A stretch of DNA of 41,418 bases from contig NZ_VSSR01000031.1 in NCBI RefSeq assembly GCF_008123515.1, positions 1 to 41,418 of the forward strand. Reading direction: 5' to 3'. This stretch comes from Bradyrhizobium cytisi. Lineage in GTDB: Bacteria > Pseudomonadota > Alphaproteobacteria > Rhizobiales > Xanthobacteraceae. Shown piece by piece: positions 33,352 to 41,129 of this stretch. Below the pieces are notes generated by a model. It was not told the origin of the DNA. It did not search any database and saw only the letters and a program-made list of their open reading frames with translations. The first letter of the stretch is position 1. Each line of letters begins with the position of its first letter. A program made the translations under genes and the position numbers.

Positions 33352-34581
33352 TCACAAGGTGAGATTCTCGGACGGCAGGCCGAGCGCCACACGTCCATAA
33401 TTGGTTCCGGCCGCATCGAAATTGAACGCGAGGTGCGAGTTGATCGCGTGCGCATCGCGGAACTGCCGCTGCAATACGCCCGTCGTGAACAGGCCGCGCG
33501 CGCCGCTCGCCGCGAACAGCATCGAGACGGCATCCGTGCACAAATTGACCGAGAACGCCCCGTCGCGCCGATACCTGGTCTTGATCGCCGTGTCGGGTGT
33601 GTGCTTGCTTCGTGCGTGCTCCATCGCCTCGATACAGGCCGAGCGCATGATGAGGCGTGCAGCATCGATCTTCGCGGAAGCCTCCGCGATCTTGATTTGT
33701 GTGCTTTGGAAGTCGCTCAGCTTGGCACGGTTGTATGTCGATATGCGGTGACGCGCGACTTCCGTGTAGTCGTCCAGGCAGGCCTGAGCATTCCCGAGCG
33801 CGACGCCGGAGAGAACATAAGGAAATAGCGAGAACACCGGCAGCGCATAGAGCGGATTGGGGTTCACCTTGCTTCCGGGCGGTGCGCCTCCTGCCAGATC
33901 ACCGACAGCGACCGTCATATGCTCGCGCACAAAGGCGTCGCTGACTTCGACATCCGACGACCCGGTGCCGCGCAATCCGGCGACGTTCCAGGTGTCGAGG
34001 ATCTTGTAGTCGGCCTTGGGCAACAGGAAGATGCGGTATTCGATACCGTCAGCCTCGTCGTCCGACGAAACGACGCTTGCGAGCATGTTCCACGCGCAGG
34101 AGCCGACACCCGACGAGAACGGCCAGCTTCCGTGCAACCGGTACCCGCCCTCAACCTTCCTGGCGCGGCCGGCGGGGAAGATGAAGGATGACGCGATCAG
34201 CACGTCCGGGTCCCGGCCCCAAACCAGATCCTGCGCGCGCTGCTCGAACATGGCGAGCATCCAGTGGTGGCTCGCCAGATTGGCAAAATTCCACGCCACC
34301 GATGCATCGGCCTGTCCGAGCAACTCGGCGCAATCGATAAGGGCGACGTAATCGAACTCGGCGCCGCCAACGCGCTTCGGCTGAAGCATCCGGAACAGAC
34401 CAGCATCGTGCAGGTCTTGCTCGGTTTCGGGTGGCAGGTGCCGCAGCTCCTCGGTGCGGGCCGCGCGCTCCCGCAATTGCGGCACGAGCGACCGGGCCTT
34501 GGCAATCATCGTCGCATAGGCTCGTGCGCCGGAGTCTGTCACCACCGACTGACCCATGCTCGGCTCTTGACCAGGCGCCAT
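33352..34581 (-). CDS. Flavin-dependent monooxygenase, acyl-CoA dehydrogenase fold (HsaA-like)
   Basis: This is a 409-residue protein of the acyl-CoA dehydrogenase superfamily, group D flavin monooxygenase type (HsaA, HpaB-like, DszC). It has the N-terminal helical domain with LQPKRVGGAEFDY, a central beta domain (GGYRLHGSWPFSSGVGSCAW; VAGLRGTGSSDVEV), and C-terminal helices ending GPE-like GLPSENLTL. The catalytic Glu of dehydrogenases is absent, as expected for oxygenases. It is paired with a flavin reductase 9 bp downstream. ATG 34581 with GAGGG upstream is chosen over the long N-terminal extension. It probably hydroxylates a phenolic or N-heterocyclic substrate. Confidence 0.82.
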   Translation of the reverse strand: MAPGQEPSMGQSVVTDSGARAYATMIAKARSLVPQLRERAARTEELRHLPPETEQDLHDAGLFRMLQPKRVGGAEFDYVALIDCAELLGQADASVAWNFANLASHHWMLAMFEQRAQDLVWGRDPDVLIASSFIFPAGRARKVEGGYRLHGSWPFSSGVGSCAWNMLASVVSSDDEADGIEYRIFLLPKADYKILDTWNVAGLRGTGSSDVEVSDAFVREHMTVAVGDLAGGAPPGSKVNPNPLYALPVFSLFPYVLSGVALGNAQACLDDYTEVARHRISTYNRAKLSDFQSTQIKIAEASAKIDAARLIMRSACIEAMEHARSKHTPDTAIKTRYRRDGAFSVNLCTDAVSMLFAASGARGLFTTGVLQRQFRDAHAINSHLAFNFDAAGTNYGRVALGLPSENLTL

Positions 34582-34645
34582 TCGTGTCCCTCGCTCACAT
34601 GCATTTATGCGGCCGGAACCCTGCCAAATCAAGCCGGAGCAGCGT

Positions 34646-35914
34646 TCAGTCCGACGTCGTGGCCTTGGGCAGCCCAAAGGCCCCTTTTTCCGCCAAAGCC
34701 GCAATCCGCTCTTTGTCGTAACCAAGCATCTCGCGCATGACGCCCTCGGTATGCTCGCCCAGCAGGGGCGCAGCCACGGGATCAATCGCCGCAGTCAGGC
34801 TCATCTTGATCGGCGGCTCGATGTTCGGCACCCATTGCGCTGTGCGATGCGGGATTCGGTTCAGACGCGCGCGTTCGCGTGCTTCGGGCGCATTGAACCC
34901 TTCCTCGACGGTCCGGAGATAGCCGACGGGGATATTGGCCAGCTTCATCTTCGCCATCCAGTTCTCGAGCGTGTCGCTCGCGAACACCTCCGCGATCGCT
35001 GCGCGCAATAGCTCCTTGTTCTCGGACCGCGCCTTCCGCGTCGCGAACTGTGGCTCGTTGATGAGATCCGGGCGGTTCATCACCTCGACCACCAGCCGTC
35101 GATACAACCGGTCATTGGCGCAGGCCATGTAGAGCGGACCGTCGGATGCCTCGTAGACGCCGACGGTGGGAGACCCGTTCGGCGAATTTCCGAACCGTCC
35201 GGGGTTCTTGCCGTTGATCAGATAGGCCATCCCATAGAAGCCGGTCATTCCCATGGCGACGTCGAACAGGGCGACCTCGACATGCTGTCCGCGGCCGAGC
35301 CGATCCCGCGCCAGTAGCGCCAGCAGGATGGCATTGCAGGCGGACATCCCCGTCGCCATGTCGACAATCGGCGGGCCGGTCCGAACCGGCGGACCATCGG
35401 CGAACCCGTTGAGCGACATGAAGCCGCTCTCGGCTTGCGTGATCGGATCGAAGCCGGGGCGCGAGGCGAACGGTCCGTTGCGTCCGTAGGCCGAGATCGA
35501 ACAATAGACCAGCCGCGGGTTGAGCGGCGCGACAGCCTCGTAATCGAGGCCGAACTTCTTCATGACCCCGCTGGAAAAATTCTCAACGACCACGTCAGCC
35601 TGGCGGATGAGATCCAGCGCGACCTCGCGCGCCTCCGGCACCGCGAGATCGAGCGCGATGCCGCTCTTGTTGCGGTTCAGGCTGAGATAAGCCGCGCTTT
35701 CGCCGCCAATCTCGGCGTGCTCATACGCGCGCGTGTCGTCGCCACCATCGGGGTTCTCGATCTTGATGACGCGGGCGCCGAAATCGGCAAGCGTCTGTGT
35801 GCAGGCGGGACCCGCGACCACCCGCGTGAAATCGACGACCAGCAGACCATCAAGTGCGGTTGGCCCTCCCGCCGCCCGCGACGGACGTTCCGGCAATTGA
35901 GGCTTGGTGGACAT
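34646..35914 (-). CDS. Class III CoA-transferase (CaiB/BaiF family)
   Basis: This is a 422-residue family III CoA-transferase. Visible motifs are the N-terminal LLVVDFTRVVAGPACTQTLAD, the CoA-binding VVVENFSSGVMKKFGLDY, and IVDMATGMSA, whose aspartate (D185) aligns with the aspartyl-CoA nucleophile of formyl-CoA transferase. GRGQHVEVALFD follows, as usual. It would move CoA between acids, activating a substrate without ATP. ATG 35914 is chosen because it fits the family N-terminus and has GGGGAG about 10 bases upstream. It is first in an operon with the two-component monooxygenase (64 bp gap). Together they suggest hydroxylation of a CoA-linked or free aromatic. Confidence 0.87.
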   Translation of the reverse strand: MSTKPQLPERPSRAAGGPTALDGLLVVDFTRVVAGPACTQTLADFGARVIKIENPDGGDDTRAYEHAEIGGESAAYLSLNRNKSGIALDLAVPEAREVALDLIRQADVVVENFSSGVMKKFGLDYEAVAPLNPRLVYCSISAYGRNGPFASRPGFDPITQAESGFMSLNGFADGPPVRTGPPIVDMATGMSACNAILLALLARDRLGRGQHVEVALFDVAMGMTGFYGMAYLINGKNPGRFGNSPNGSPTVGVYEASDGPLYMACANDRLYRRLVVEVMNRPDLINEPQFATRKARSENKELLRAAIAEVFASDTLENWMAKMKLANIPVGYLRTVEEGFNAPEARERARLNRIPHRTAQWVPNIEPPIKMSLTAAIDPVAAPLLGEHTEGVMREMLGYDKERIAALAEKGAFGLPKATTSD

Positions 35915-36023
35915 CCTTGTGGCTCCCCTACATCGGCTTGTGCTCGCCGAATTTCCTGCAAGCGAACTTAAAGCCCGGCGAAGTCGCCTGCGCAAGTGCT
36001 TCGGCAGCAACGCTTCAATACGC

Positions 36024-36059
36024 AAAAAGGACCCGGCAGCGGTCAAGCTGACGGGTCCT
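36024..36059 (-). terminator. Rho-independent terminator after the phage/acetyltransferase gene
   Basis: AGGACCCG and CGGGTCCT pair as 8-bp arms around 16 bases; read on the minus strand the hairpin is followed by TTTTT (36028-36024). It ends the minus-strand phage-remnant transcript and insulates the CoA-transferase operon. Confidence 0.7.
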
Positions 36060-36130
36060 CAAGCATTCCAGGCGAGCGCGCGCCGTTTTGACGTTGCGAA
36101 AGCCAGCTTCCGTATCACGGGAAACCTGGC

Positions 36131-36658
36131 TCAACGAAGCGACCTTCGCCAATAGAGCGTATGCGACCAGGCCCAGGGCACCACGGGTTGGTAGAGCCGA
36201 TAGCCCGCCCGGATGAAATTATTCGCGGAGAAACGATTGTCCGTTGTATCCGAAACGATACTGTCCCATCCGATGCGCCGGCCCCGCGCCTCGACGGCCC
36301 GCATCAACCTGCGCTGAAGTCCCCTGCCCCAGTGTCGCTGCAAGACCTGCAGCCCGCGAAAGATGATCAGCCCGTCGCCGGACGTCTCGATCTTGTCGCT
36401 ATAGAACTTGAAACCGTGGCCGAGCCCGAGGCTTGCGATCTTGCCCTCGATCAGCCGTTTCGACGATTGCGCCAGCGTCCGCTGCGCCTCGCGGATGCAG
36501 ACCGCCAGCGTCCCGCGCTCGGCCTGGCAGGTCTCGACCAGCAGCTCGCCGAAGAAATCCGATTTGCCCGAGCCGCGTCCGCCGTACACGCCCTTGTAGC
36601 GCGCAGGCTTGAGCAGCGGCGCAAAGATCTTGGCCGTTGGGATTTTCAGGATGGACAT
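36131..36658 (-). CDS. Chimeric ORF: phage terminase N-terminus fused to an acetyltransferase C-terminus
   Basis: This is a 175-residue open frame made of two unrelated halves. Residues 1-104 match the start of a PBSX-type terminase large subunit: KPARYKGVYGGRGSGKSDFF (Walker A), VCIREAQRTLAQSSKRLIEG, and DGLIIFRGLQ, where the normal protein continues toward Walker B. From about residue 105 (near 36346) it switches to a GNAT-like tail: VLQRHWGRGLQRRLMRAVE, and DNRFSANNFIRAGYRLYQP. The Walker B and nuclease domain are gone, as is the N-terminal half of the GNAT fold. The ATG overlaps the previous stop as TGATG. It is probably non-functional, but the frame is intact and has a proper terminator. 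Confidence 0.75.
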   Translation of the reverse strand: MSILKIPTAKIFAPLLKPARYKGVYGGRGSGKSDFFGELLVETCQAERGTLAVCIREAQRTLAQSSKRLIEGKIASLGLGHGFKFYSDKIETSGDGLIIFRGLQVLQRHWGRGLQRRLMRAVEARGRRIGWDSIVSDTTDNRFSANNFIRAGYRLYQPVVPWAWSHTLYWRRSLR

Positions 36659-36867
36659 CAGGCGCGCGGAGGCACACGGCTTAAAATTCGGATCTGCGAG
36701 CGATCGACACGCTCCGGTTTGCTCTCACCGTCTGCCTTGATTGCCGTATCAACGCGCGGCGGAAGCGAAAGCGCATCTTTCATCCAACGAGACCACTCGG
36801 GTGCTGCAGGCTCCTGGCTTGTCAAGGATGTCGATTTGGCTGGAATAGTCGGCCTATTGTTGATCAT
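36658..36867 (-). CDS. Small hypothetical protein of the phage packaging cassette
   Basis: This 69-residue basic protein starts MINNRPTIPAKSTSLTS. No domain is recognised. Its ATG overlaps the upstream stop as ATGA, and its own stop overlaps the terminase start as TGATG, so it is translationally coupled on both sides. This tight packing is the main evidence that it is a real gene of a former phage module. Confidence 0.6.
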   Translation of the reverse strand: MINNRPTIPAKSTSLTSQEPAAPEWSRWMKDALSLPPRVDTAIKADGESKPERVDRSQIRILSRVPPRA

Positions 36868-37241
36868 GGCGATTTATTCCCCTCGGTTGTCGCTGGTGAG
36901 GTGTTCAAGAGTGCTGCGTCATCGATCCGTTCGGCAGCCTGCCTGGAGAAGTTATCCGGATGCACGATGACGCGCTCGATCCGATGAATCAGCTCAATCG
37001 ACCCTTCGGCATCGTGTGGCTGCACCGGCTTTCCCCAACCGCGATCGAGGATCGCAATTGCCGCAGCGACGCGCGCCGCTGGCGCAACTTCCTTGCTCGA
37101 CATGAGGTGAACGAGCACGTCGATCGCGCTCTTGGTAAAGCTTCTCGCCAATGATCGCAGCTCGGTCATCGTCCTTTGCCTGAACTGCCTTTTGGCGACA
37201 ACGCCGCAAGGGGTTGCGTCGCCCTCTTGCTTCACTTCCAT
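36864..37241 (-). CDS. Possible terminase small subunit-like protein
   Basis: This 125-residue protein has a central helical region with AARVAAAIAILDRGWGKPVQ, a pattern I know from short proteins placed just upstream of terminase large-subunit genes in Rhizobiales. Start MEVKQEGDAT at 37241 has GGAAGGA 8 bases upstream and lies inside the end of the preceding 26-residue gene. ATG at 37169 (MTELRSLARSF) is the alternative. Role by position: DNA recognition for packaging or a related accessory; no direct proof in sequence. Confidence 0.6.
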   Translation of the reverse strand: MEVKQEGDATPCGVVAKRQFRQRTMTELRSLARSFTKSAIDVLVHLMSSKEVAPAARVAAAIAILDRGWGKPVQPHDAEGSIELIHRIERVIVHPDNFSRQAAERIDDAALLNTSPATTEGNKSP

Positions 37242-37312
37242 CCAGAGATTCCTTCCCACAACGCGATTGCAACAAGGCCCGCGACCGCGAGCGATATCAG
37301 ATAGGCGGTCAT
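37232..37312 (-). CDS. 26-residue single-span membrane peptide
   Basis: ATG 37312 has GGAG 5 bases upstream and encodes MTAYLISLAVAGLVAIALWE plus GISGWK. It is essentially one transmembrane helix. The stop overlaps the next gene's start region by 10 bases, so it belongs to the same coupled cassette. Function unknown; it could be a phage lysis/membrane peptide or a leader. Confidence 0.55.
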   Translation of the reverse strand: MTAYLISLAVAGLVAIALWEGISGWK

Positions 37313-37570
37313 GCTCTCTCCACAGCAAACAAAATGCGCGGCAGACCGCGTGACGACGCGATCGTTTCGGGCGCGAACCCTATCTCCGTTTGTCCGGAGG
37401 CCGCAGCGGCGCGAGCGAACAGCGCTCACACCTCGGGCCGGCACGTTCGCGCGTGCACGGCCAAAATGGTTCGGACGGCGGCGCGCCGATCGGCGCTCCA
37501 TGAACGCGTTTCAACGAGGGCGAGGCCGCGATGCGCGGGACGCCGTCCGATCTCGAAATCGAAACGAAAA

Positions 37571-37654
37571 ACCCGCGGCGGATGCTTCCGGCGCGGGCGA
37601 ACCAAACTCGTTTCGATGATGTCATTCTGCCGGTGTTTTGCCCGACGTGTCAAA
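37571..37654 (-). repeat. Promoter-terminator repeat, copy 1
   Basis: Read on the minus strand: TTGACA (-35-like, 37652-37647), 18 bases, CAGAAT (-10-like), then the conserved ATCATCGAAA, a variable stretch, and a GC hairpin (CCCGCG...CGCGGG) followed by TTTTT. It shares the conserved block with copies at 37671 and 40197. It may be a tiny RNA gene. Confidence 0.6.
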
Positions 37655-37670
37655 GCCTATGTTGAAATGA

Positions 37671-37754
37671 AAAGGCCCGCAGCGGGTGCACCCTGCGAGC
37701 CAACTTCGGATTTTCGATGATGCCATTCTGCCAGTGTTTTGCCCGACGTGTCAA
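37671..37754 (-). repeat. Promoter-terminator repeat, copy 2
   Basis: It has the same order as copy 1 on the minus strand: TTGACA, 18-base spacer, CAGAAT, GGCATCATCGAAA, then a hairpin built on GGGTGCACCC and a CTTTTC end. The hairpin sequence differs from copy 1 while the promoter-like block is nearly identical. Confidence 0.6.
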
Positions 37755-37884
37755 ATCAGAATAGACCCGACTGTCCGCTTTACTCGAAAGGCGAGGTAGG
37801 GTGCCGACCGGATCTATGTCGGCCTTGAGCCACCAGCGGAATTGTCGGCGCCGGATGCAAGCGGGCCCGCCAACTGAGGCGGCC

Positions 37885-38034
37885 TTACTCCTCGCGGAGT
37901 TGGTCCGATTCATTCGTCTTCCGAGGTGCAGGAACCAAATCCTCCACTCGCTTCAGCCCAGCGGCTTTAAAGAGACCGAGAGTAACGACGATCATCATCA
38001 CTACGGTTCCAGCCAGTACCAACAGCGTCAACAT
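37885..38034 (-). CDS. 49-residue membrane protein
   Basis: ATG 38034 has GGAG 7 bases upstream and encodes MLTLLVLAGTVVMMIVVTLG, then LFKAAGLKRVEDLVPAPRK, TNESDQLREE and TAA. One transmembrane helix is followed by a charged cytoplasmic or periplasmic tail. The helix-plus-charged-tail layout and ribosome site support a real gene. No family recognised. Confidence 0.55.
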   Translation of the reverse strand: MLTLLVLAGTVVMMIVVTLGLFKAAGLKRVEDLVPAPRKTNESDQLREE

Positions 38035-38498
38035 GGCATTTCTCCATGTCTGCCCGCATACAAACTCAAGCAGTCAGGTTGCCGTTCCTAAACGACGGGA
38101 ACGCTTTGCCGAGTAGTAGGTTTTCCCGATGCCCTTCCCCAAGGGCGACCCCGAATGGGCCCCAGCTCCATCGTCCCCCCATTGCCTGGAGCTGGGGTCA
38201 TTTTCAGATCAAGCCATCGCCAAATTCAAACTAGGCCATCGCGCTCGGAAACAGGTCACTACCCCACGCCGGATGGAAACAGAGCAGCGACCTGAACGCA
38301 TGCGAACGAAGCTCGCGTCGACTCTGGGTCACAAGCGGCGGTAGACGCCAAGCTGGATCGGCGTCCGGTCCGCCTCTGAGAGCCGAAATGACACGTCTTC
38401 AAGCGAGCTTCGGCTTAGGTCCATATGCACCAGCGGGTTAAGCAATCCGCTGTAGCAGCGCCGATTGAACGTCGTTGCCCCACGAAGCAGCTGTTGTT
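38035..38498. other. Intergenic region without recognised gene
   Basis: This holds a 10-bp-arm inverted repeat (CCCCAGCTCC at 38160-38169 and GGAGCTGGGG at 38188-38197) followed by TCATTTTC, possibly a plus-strand terminator. An unremarkable 71-codon frame (38129-38344, plus) overlaps it and shows no known domain. Confidence 0.45.
38160..38197. terminator. Possible hairpin terminator
   Basis: Perfect 10-bp arms (CCCCAGCTCC/GGAGCTGGGG) with an 18-base loop are followed on the plus strand by TCATTTTC. No clear upstream gene requires it. Confidence 0.3.
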
Positions 38499-39251
38499 TC
38501 ACCCCGGCGTCATACCTTTGCTCTTGATCACCGATATGGCGTCCGGCGTTTTCAGGTAGTCGACGAGCGCCTTCGCGGCTGCGGCTTCCTTCGTACCCGC
38601 ACCGAGCGCGGCCGTGAATACGACATCCTGCTGCAAGTCAGCAGGGAACGGGCCAACCACATCGAGGCCCGGCACCGTCAAGACGTTCATCAGGAAGAGC
38701 GCGAGTTCAGCCTCGCCCTTGGCAACCACAGCGACGACCTCTGCCGGCGTCGGCTGCGCTTTCATCTTGGCTTTCATCTGCTCGGTGATGCCGAGGCGCT
38801 CGAATACCCTCGCTATTGAATAGCCGGTTGCGCTTTCCGGAATCGAGGCGACCGATTCCGCCTGGAGCAAGGCAGCTTTTAACGTGTCGGGCGTGGAGAT
38901 GTTGGGCTTCGGCGCACCGGCGCGAACCGCGACACCGAGGCCGACACGAGCTATGTCCAGCGTCGGCCCAGCTGCGAAATGTGATCGCGCGCCAGCGTCC
39001 CTCATCACCTCGACCGGCACGACGCCGACATCAAACGGCTTGCCGGAGGTCGCTTCCTTGATCAGGTTCGGAGTGGTGCCGAAGAAGATATCAAGCTTGT
39101 GGCCTGAGGTTTGTTCGAACTTCGGCTTGAGGCCCGCCCACACTGCTGTCATGGCGCCACCGGCCAGAACCCTCAACTCAGCTGCGGTCGCAGTCGATGA
39201 CAGCATCATCACGGCCAAGATACCCCCTGCCGCTAGAGAAAACGTCCTCAT
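38499..39251 (-). CDS. ModA-like periplasmic substrate-binding protein
   Basis: This 250-residue protein has signal peptide MRTFSLAAGGILAVMMLSST ending ATAA. The mature protein begins ELRVLAGGAMTAVWAGLKPK, and ATSGKPFDVGVVPVEVM follows, as in molybdate/extracellular-solute binding proteins (PBP type 2). The usual oxyanion-binding serine cluster is not evident, so molybdate is uncertain. It stands alone: no permease or ATPase gene is adjacent. ATG 39251 has a G-rich ribosome site (GGGGG). It may act as a sensor or work with transporters encoded elsewhere. Confidence 0.82.
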   Translation of the reverse strand: MRTFSLAAGGILAVMMLSSTATAAELRVLAGGAMTAVWAGLKPKFEQTSGHKLDIFFGTTPNLIKEATSGKPFDVGVVPVEVMRDAGARSHFAAGPTLDIARVGLGVAVRAGAPKPNISTPDTLKAALLQAESVASIPESATGYSIARVFERLGITEQMKAKMKAQPTPAEVVAVVAKGEAELALFLMNVLTVPGLDVVGPFPADLQQDVVFTAALGAGTKEAAAAKALVDYLKTPDAISVIKSKGMTPG

Positions 39252-39376
39252 GTGACCCCCACAAGTTAATATAAACTGAGCGTTGATCGCACCTCGACGC
39301 TGCGCCATTCTAGGTTAAATGCCTAAAGTCTCAGATGGGCCAGAACCGGAAATAGGGTCCTGCTATTGCAAGCATC

Positions 39377-40066
39377 TTAATATTTGAGTGCCTCCTGATC
39401 GCATCGATCACCACGCCCTTCGGGCCTAGCGGCCGATGGATCAGTTACGCCCCGTGTCGCCGTGCACTCGCGCTGCTCTGATGCAGGAATGAAGACAAGC
39501 TTCTCGTTCCTGAAATCAAACGCTCCGAAATAGGTCCAGGTGTCGGAAGGTGTTCCGTTCCAAAGGGTCTCGATGGTGCGCCTCTTTGGATCAACGATGT
39601 AGTCGTCATAGGTTGGCCCCAAAACGGCGACCCGTCCGTCATTGGTGAGGTAGACGCTCGTTCTGGGCCAGTGCGTCCAATCAAAGGCGGACAGGTGCTG
39701 TCTGACCACACCTGCGGAGTTTCTTACGACGAGGTAGCGCCCCGAGTCGGTGCTCCAGTGCAAGTAAAACTCAAGTCCAAGTGTGGCTTCCAAATCAGGA
39801 AGCTCGATCTCCGCAGCTTTGGTGGGGATAAGCATCGATCTGACGACGTACCAGGAACCAGGAATACACAGTGCCAAGATCGGCACCGTGATCAGCACGA
39901 GAGCGACTAGCAATAGACGTGCTTTCGTCCGCTGCACTCGCGTGAGGATCAAGATCAACAGAGCGGCAATGCCAGCCGCGCTGACAATCACAATTGAGGC
40001 GGGATGTTCCTCGAGGATTAAGGCCCCCGCGTCCCCGAGACTGATTTGCAAACTCATTGCCTGCAT
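39377..40066 (-). CDS. Hypothetical membrane-anchored protein
   Basis: This 229-residue protein has two N-terminal transmembrane segments (about 21-42, IVIVSAAGIAALLILIL; about 49-75, LLLVALVLITVPILALCI). A soluble domain of roughly 150 residues follows, rich in aromatic residues (FDWTHWPRTSVYLTNDGRVA; GTPSDTWTYFGAFDF), and may be beta-rich. No family recognised. ATG 40066 is used; ATG 40057 or the frame start at 40135 are alternatives because no strong ribosome site is visible. Confidence 0.6.
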   Translation of the reverse strand: MQAMSLQISLGDAGALILEEHPASIVIVSAAGIAALLILILTRVQRTKARLLLVALVLITVPILALCIPGSWYVVRSMLIPTKAAEIELPDLEATLGLEFYLHWSTDSGRYLVVRNSAGVVRQHLSAFDWTHWPRTSVYLTNDGRVAVLGPTYDDYIVDPKRRTIETLWNGTPSDTWTYFGAFDFRNEKLVFIPASEQRECTATRGVTDPSAARPEGRGDRCDQEALKY

Positions 40067-40196
40067 CGAAATGCCAGAGGTCCACCTGGTTGCATAATGC
40101 CAATATATCAACCCTTCGCGGCGTGGAATGCTCAATTTTTAAGGATCGGACGATGTCCGCAACGGGTCAACAGGCGACATAAAAGCTTTGGACGAA

Positions 40197-40286
40197 TAAA
40201 AGCCCGCGGCGGATTGCTCCGCGCGGGCCGAACCGAACACCTTTTCGATGATGCCATTCTGGCAGTGTTTTGACCGACGGGTCAAG
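40197..40286 (-). repeat. Promoter-terminator repeat, copy 3
   Basis: On the minus strand: TTGACC (40285-40280) within the palindrome TTGACCCGTCGGTCAA, 18 bases, CAGAAT (40261-40256), GGCATCATCGAAAA, then a strong hairpin (GCCCGCG 40202-40208 with CGCGGGC 40222-40228) followed by TTTTATT. The predicted transcript would be about 55 bases long. Confidence 0.6.
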
Positions 40287-40400
40287 CTCTTTAAGAGGAT
40301 AAACCGAATCGACTCCGGCGCGCGACGGGGGGACTCGCGCGCCAGAGCCGCCATTACAGCCGGCTATCGGCAGACGCGCCGTTCCGCATCCGCGGTGAAG

Positions 40401-40481
40401 ATAGTCGACTTCGTACTTTTGCCCACCCGCCACGCGCGCGCGGTCTTGATCGCGACCGCGAGCGGTCTGCTTCTTTGCTGC
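40401..40481 (-). pseudogene. DUF3606-like fragment
   Basis: The minus strand reads AAKKQTARGRDQDRARVAGG then QKYEVDY, resembling the N-terminal half of DUF3606 proteins. The frame loses similarity straight afterwards and the expected start is a CTG, so this looks decayed. Assignment is from memory of the family and is weak. Confidence 0.25.
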
Positions 40482-40604
40482 CAGGTCGGCTCTTCTTCGC
40501 TCCCCGATTTTTTCCACAGCCACCAAACCGAGTACGACCTTCGCGGCCGACACCACTAGGGATCGATAATTTGCCAAGGCCTCGCGGCTTGGCTTTGATG
40601 CCGT

Positions 40605-41018
40605 ATGTCCACGAAATCGCGCCATTATCTCTACGGAACCCAGATCAAGATGTCGGCTGAACAAGCCGCGAGCGCGCGCAAGGAAGCCGATAAGCTCGCC
40701 TGCGTTGCGTGGAATTACTGGATGCTCGGCTACAGGGGTCCAGCTCAGCCATCACCCACGATCGGCGACGCCATCAACGCCGGCTTCCTCTATCTTGAGA
40801 TTCGATGCCTCGGATGCGATACCAATCAGACTGTGGCCCTCGATATTATTCGACGTCCAAAGACAACGCCCGTTCACGAGCTTGAACGCTATATGCGGTG
40901 CAAGGACTGCTCGCAGGTGCGGCGCTACCCGTACAAGCGAAGCGCGCTGGTGGCGCTAAGGCCTACGAAGATTTCAGCCGATCATCCGGCGTCATATTGG
41001 TGGCCCGGCGAGCGTTAG
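40605..41018 (+). CDS. Hypothetical protein with two CxxC pairs
   Basis: This 137-residue protein has RCLGCD and RCKDCSQV as two CxxC knuckles about 33 residues apart, likely a zinc ribbon. The N-terminal part is helical (AEQAASARKEADKLACVAWN). Similar short proteins occur in mobile or accessory DNA of Rhizobiales, but I know no function. ATG 40605 is used; ATG 40653 is possible. It is followed 15 bp later by a very short frame at 41034. Confidence 0.6.
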   Translation: MSTKSRHYLYGTQIKMSAEQAASARKEADKLACVAWNYWMLGYRGPAQPSPTIGDAINAGFLYLEIRCLGCDTNQTVALDIIRRPKTTPVHELERYMRCKDCSQVRRYPYKRSALVALRPTKISADHPASYWWPGER

Positions 41019-41033
41019 GGACTGATTTGCAAC

Positions 41034-41129
41034 ATGTGCAATCTCTACTATGCCGACCTCGGGATTATGCCGACCATTGCCTCTGAACGGGCTCTGGCGG
41101 CGGCGATCGCTGCGTTGGAGTCGGCATAA
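41034..41129 (+). CDS. 31-residue ORF beginning MCNLY
   Basis: ATG 41034 to TAA 41129 encodes MCNLYYADLGIMPTIASERA and 11 more residues. The start recalls the MCxxY opening of SRAP (SOS response-associated) peptidases, whose catalytic Cys2 is exposed after Met removal, but the rest does not continue that family. It may be a remnant or chance frame. Confidence 0.25.
   Translation: MCNLYYADLGIMPTIASERALAAAIAALESA

Larger units (their letters stand above)
37313..37884. other. Non-coding region with two promoter-terminator repeats
   Basis: No convincing gene is seen. The region holds repeat copies 1 and 2 and otherwise GC-rich sequence with open frames on several strands but no recognisable product. 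Confidence 0.5.
40067..40604. other. Non-coding region with repeat copy 3 and a decayed gene
   Basis: Apart from the promoter-terminator repeat and the DUF3606-like fragment listed separately, nothing recognisable was found. Confidence 0.45.
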
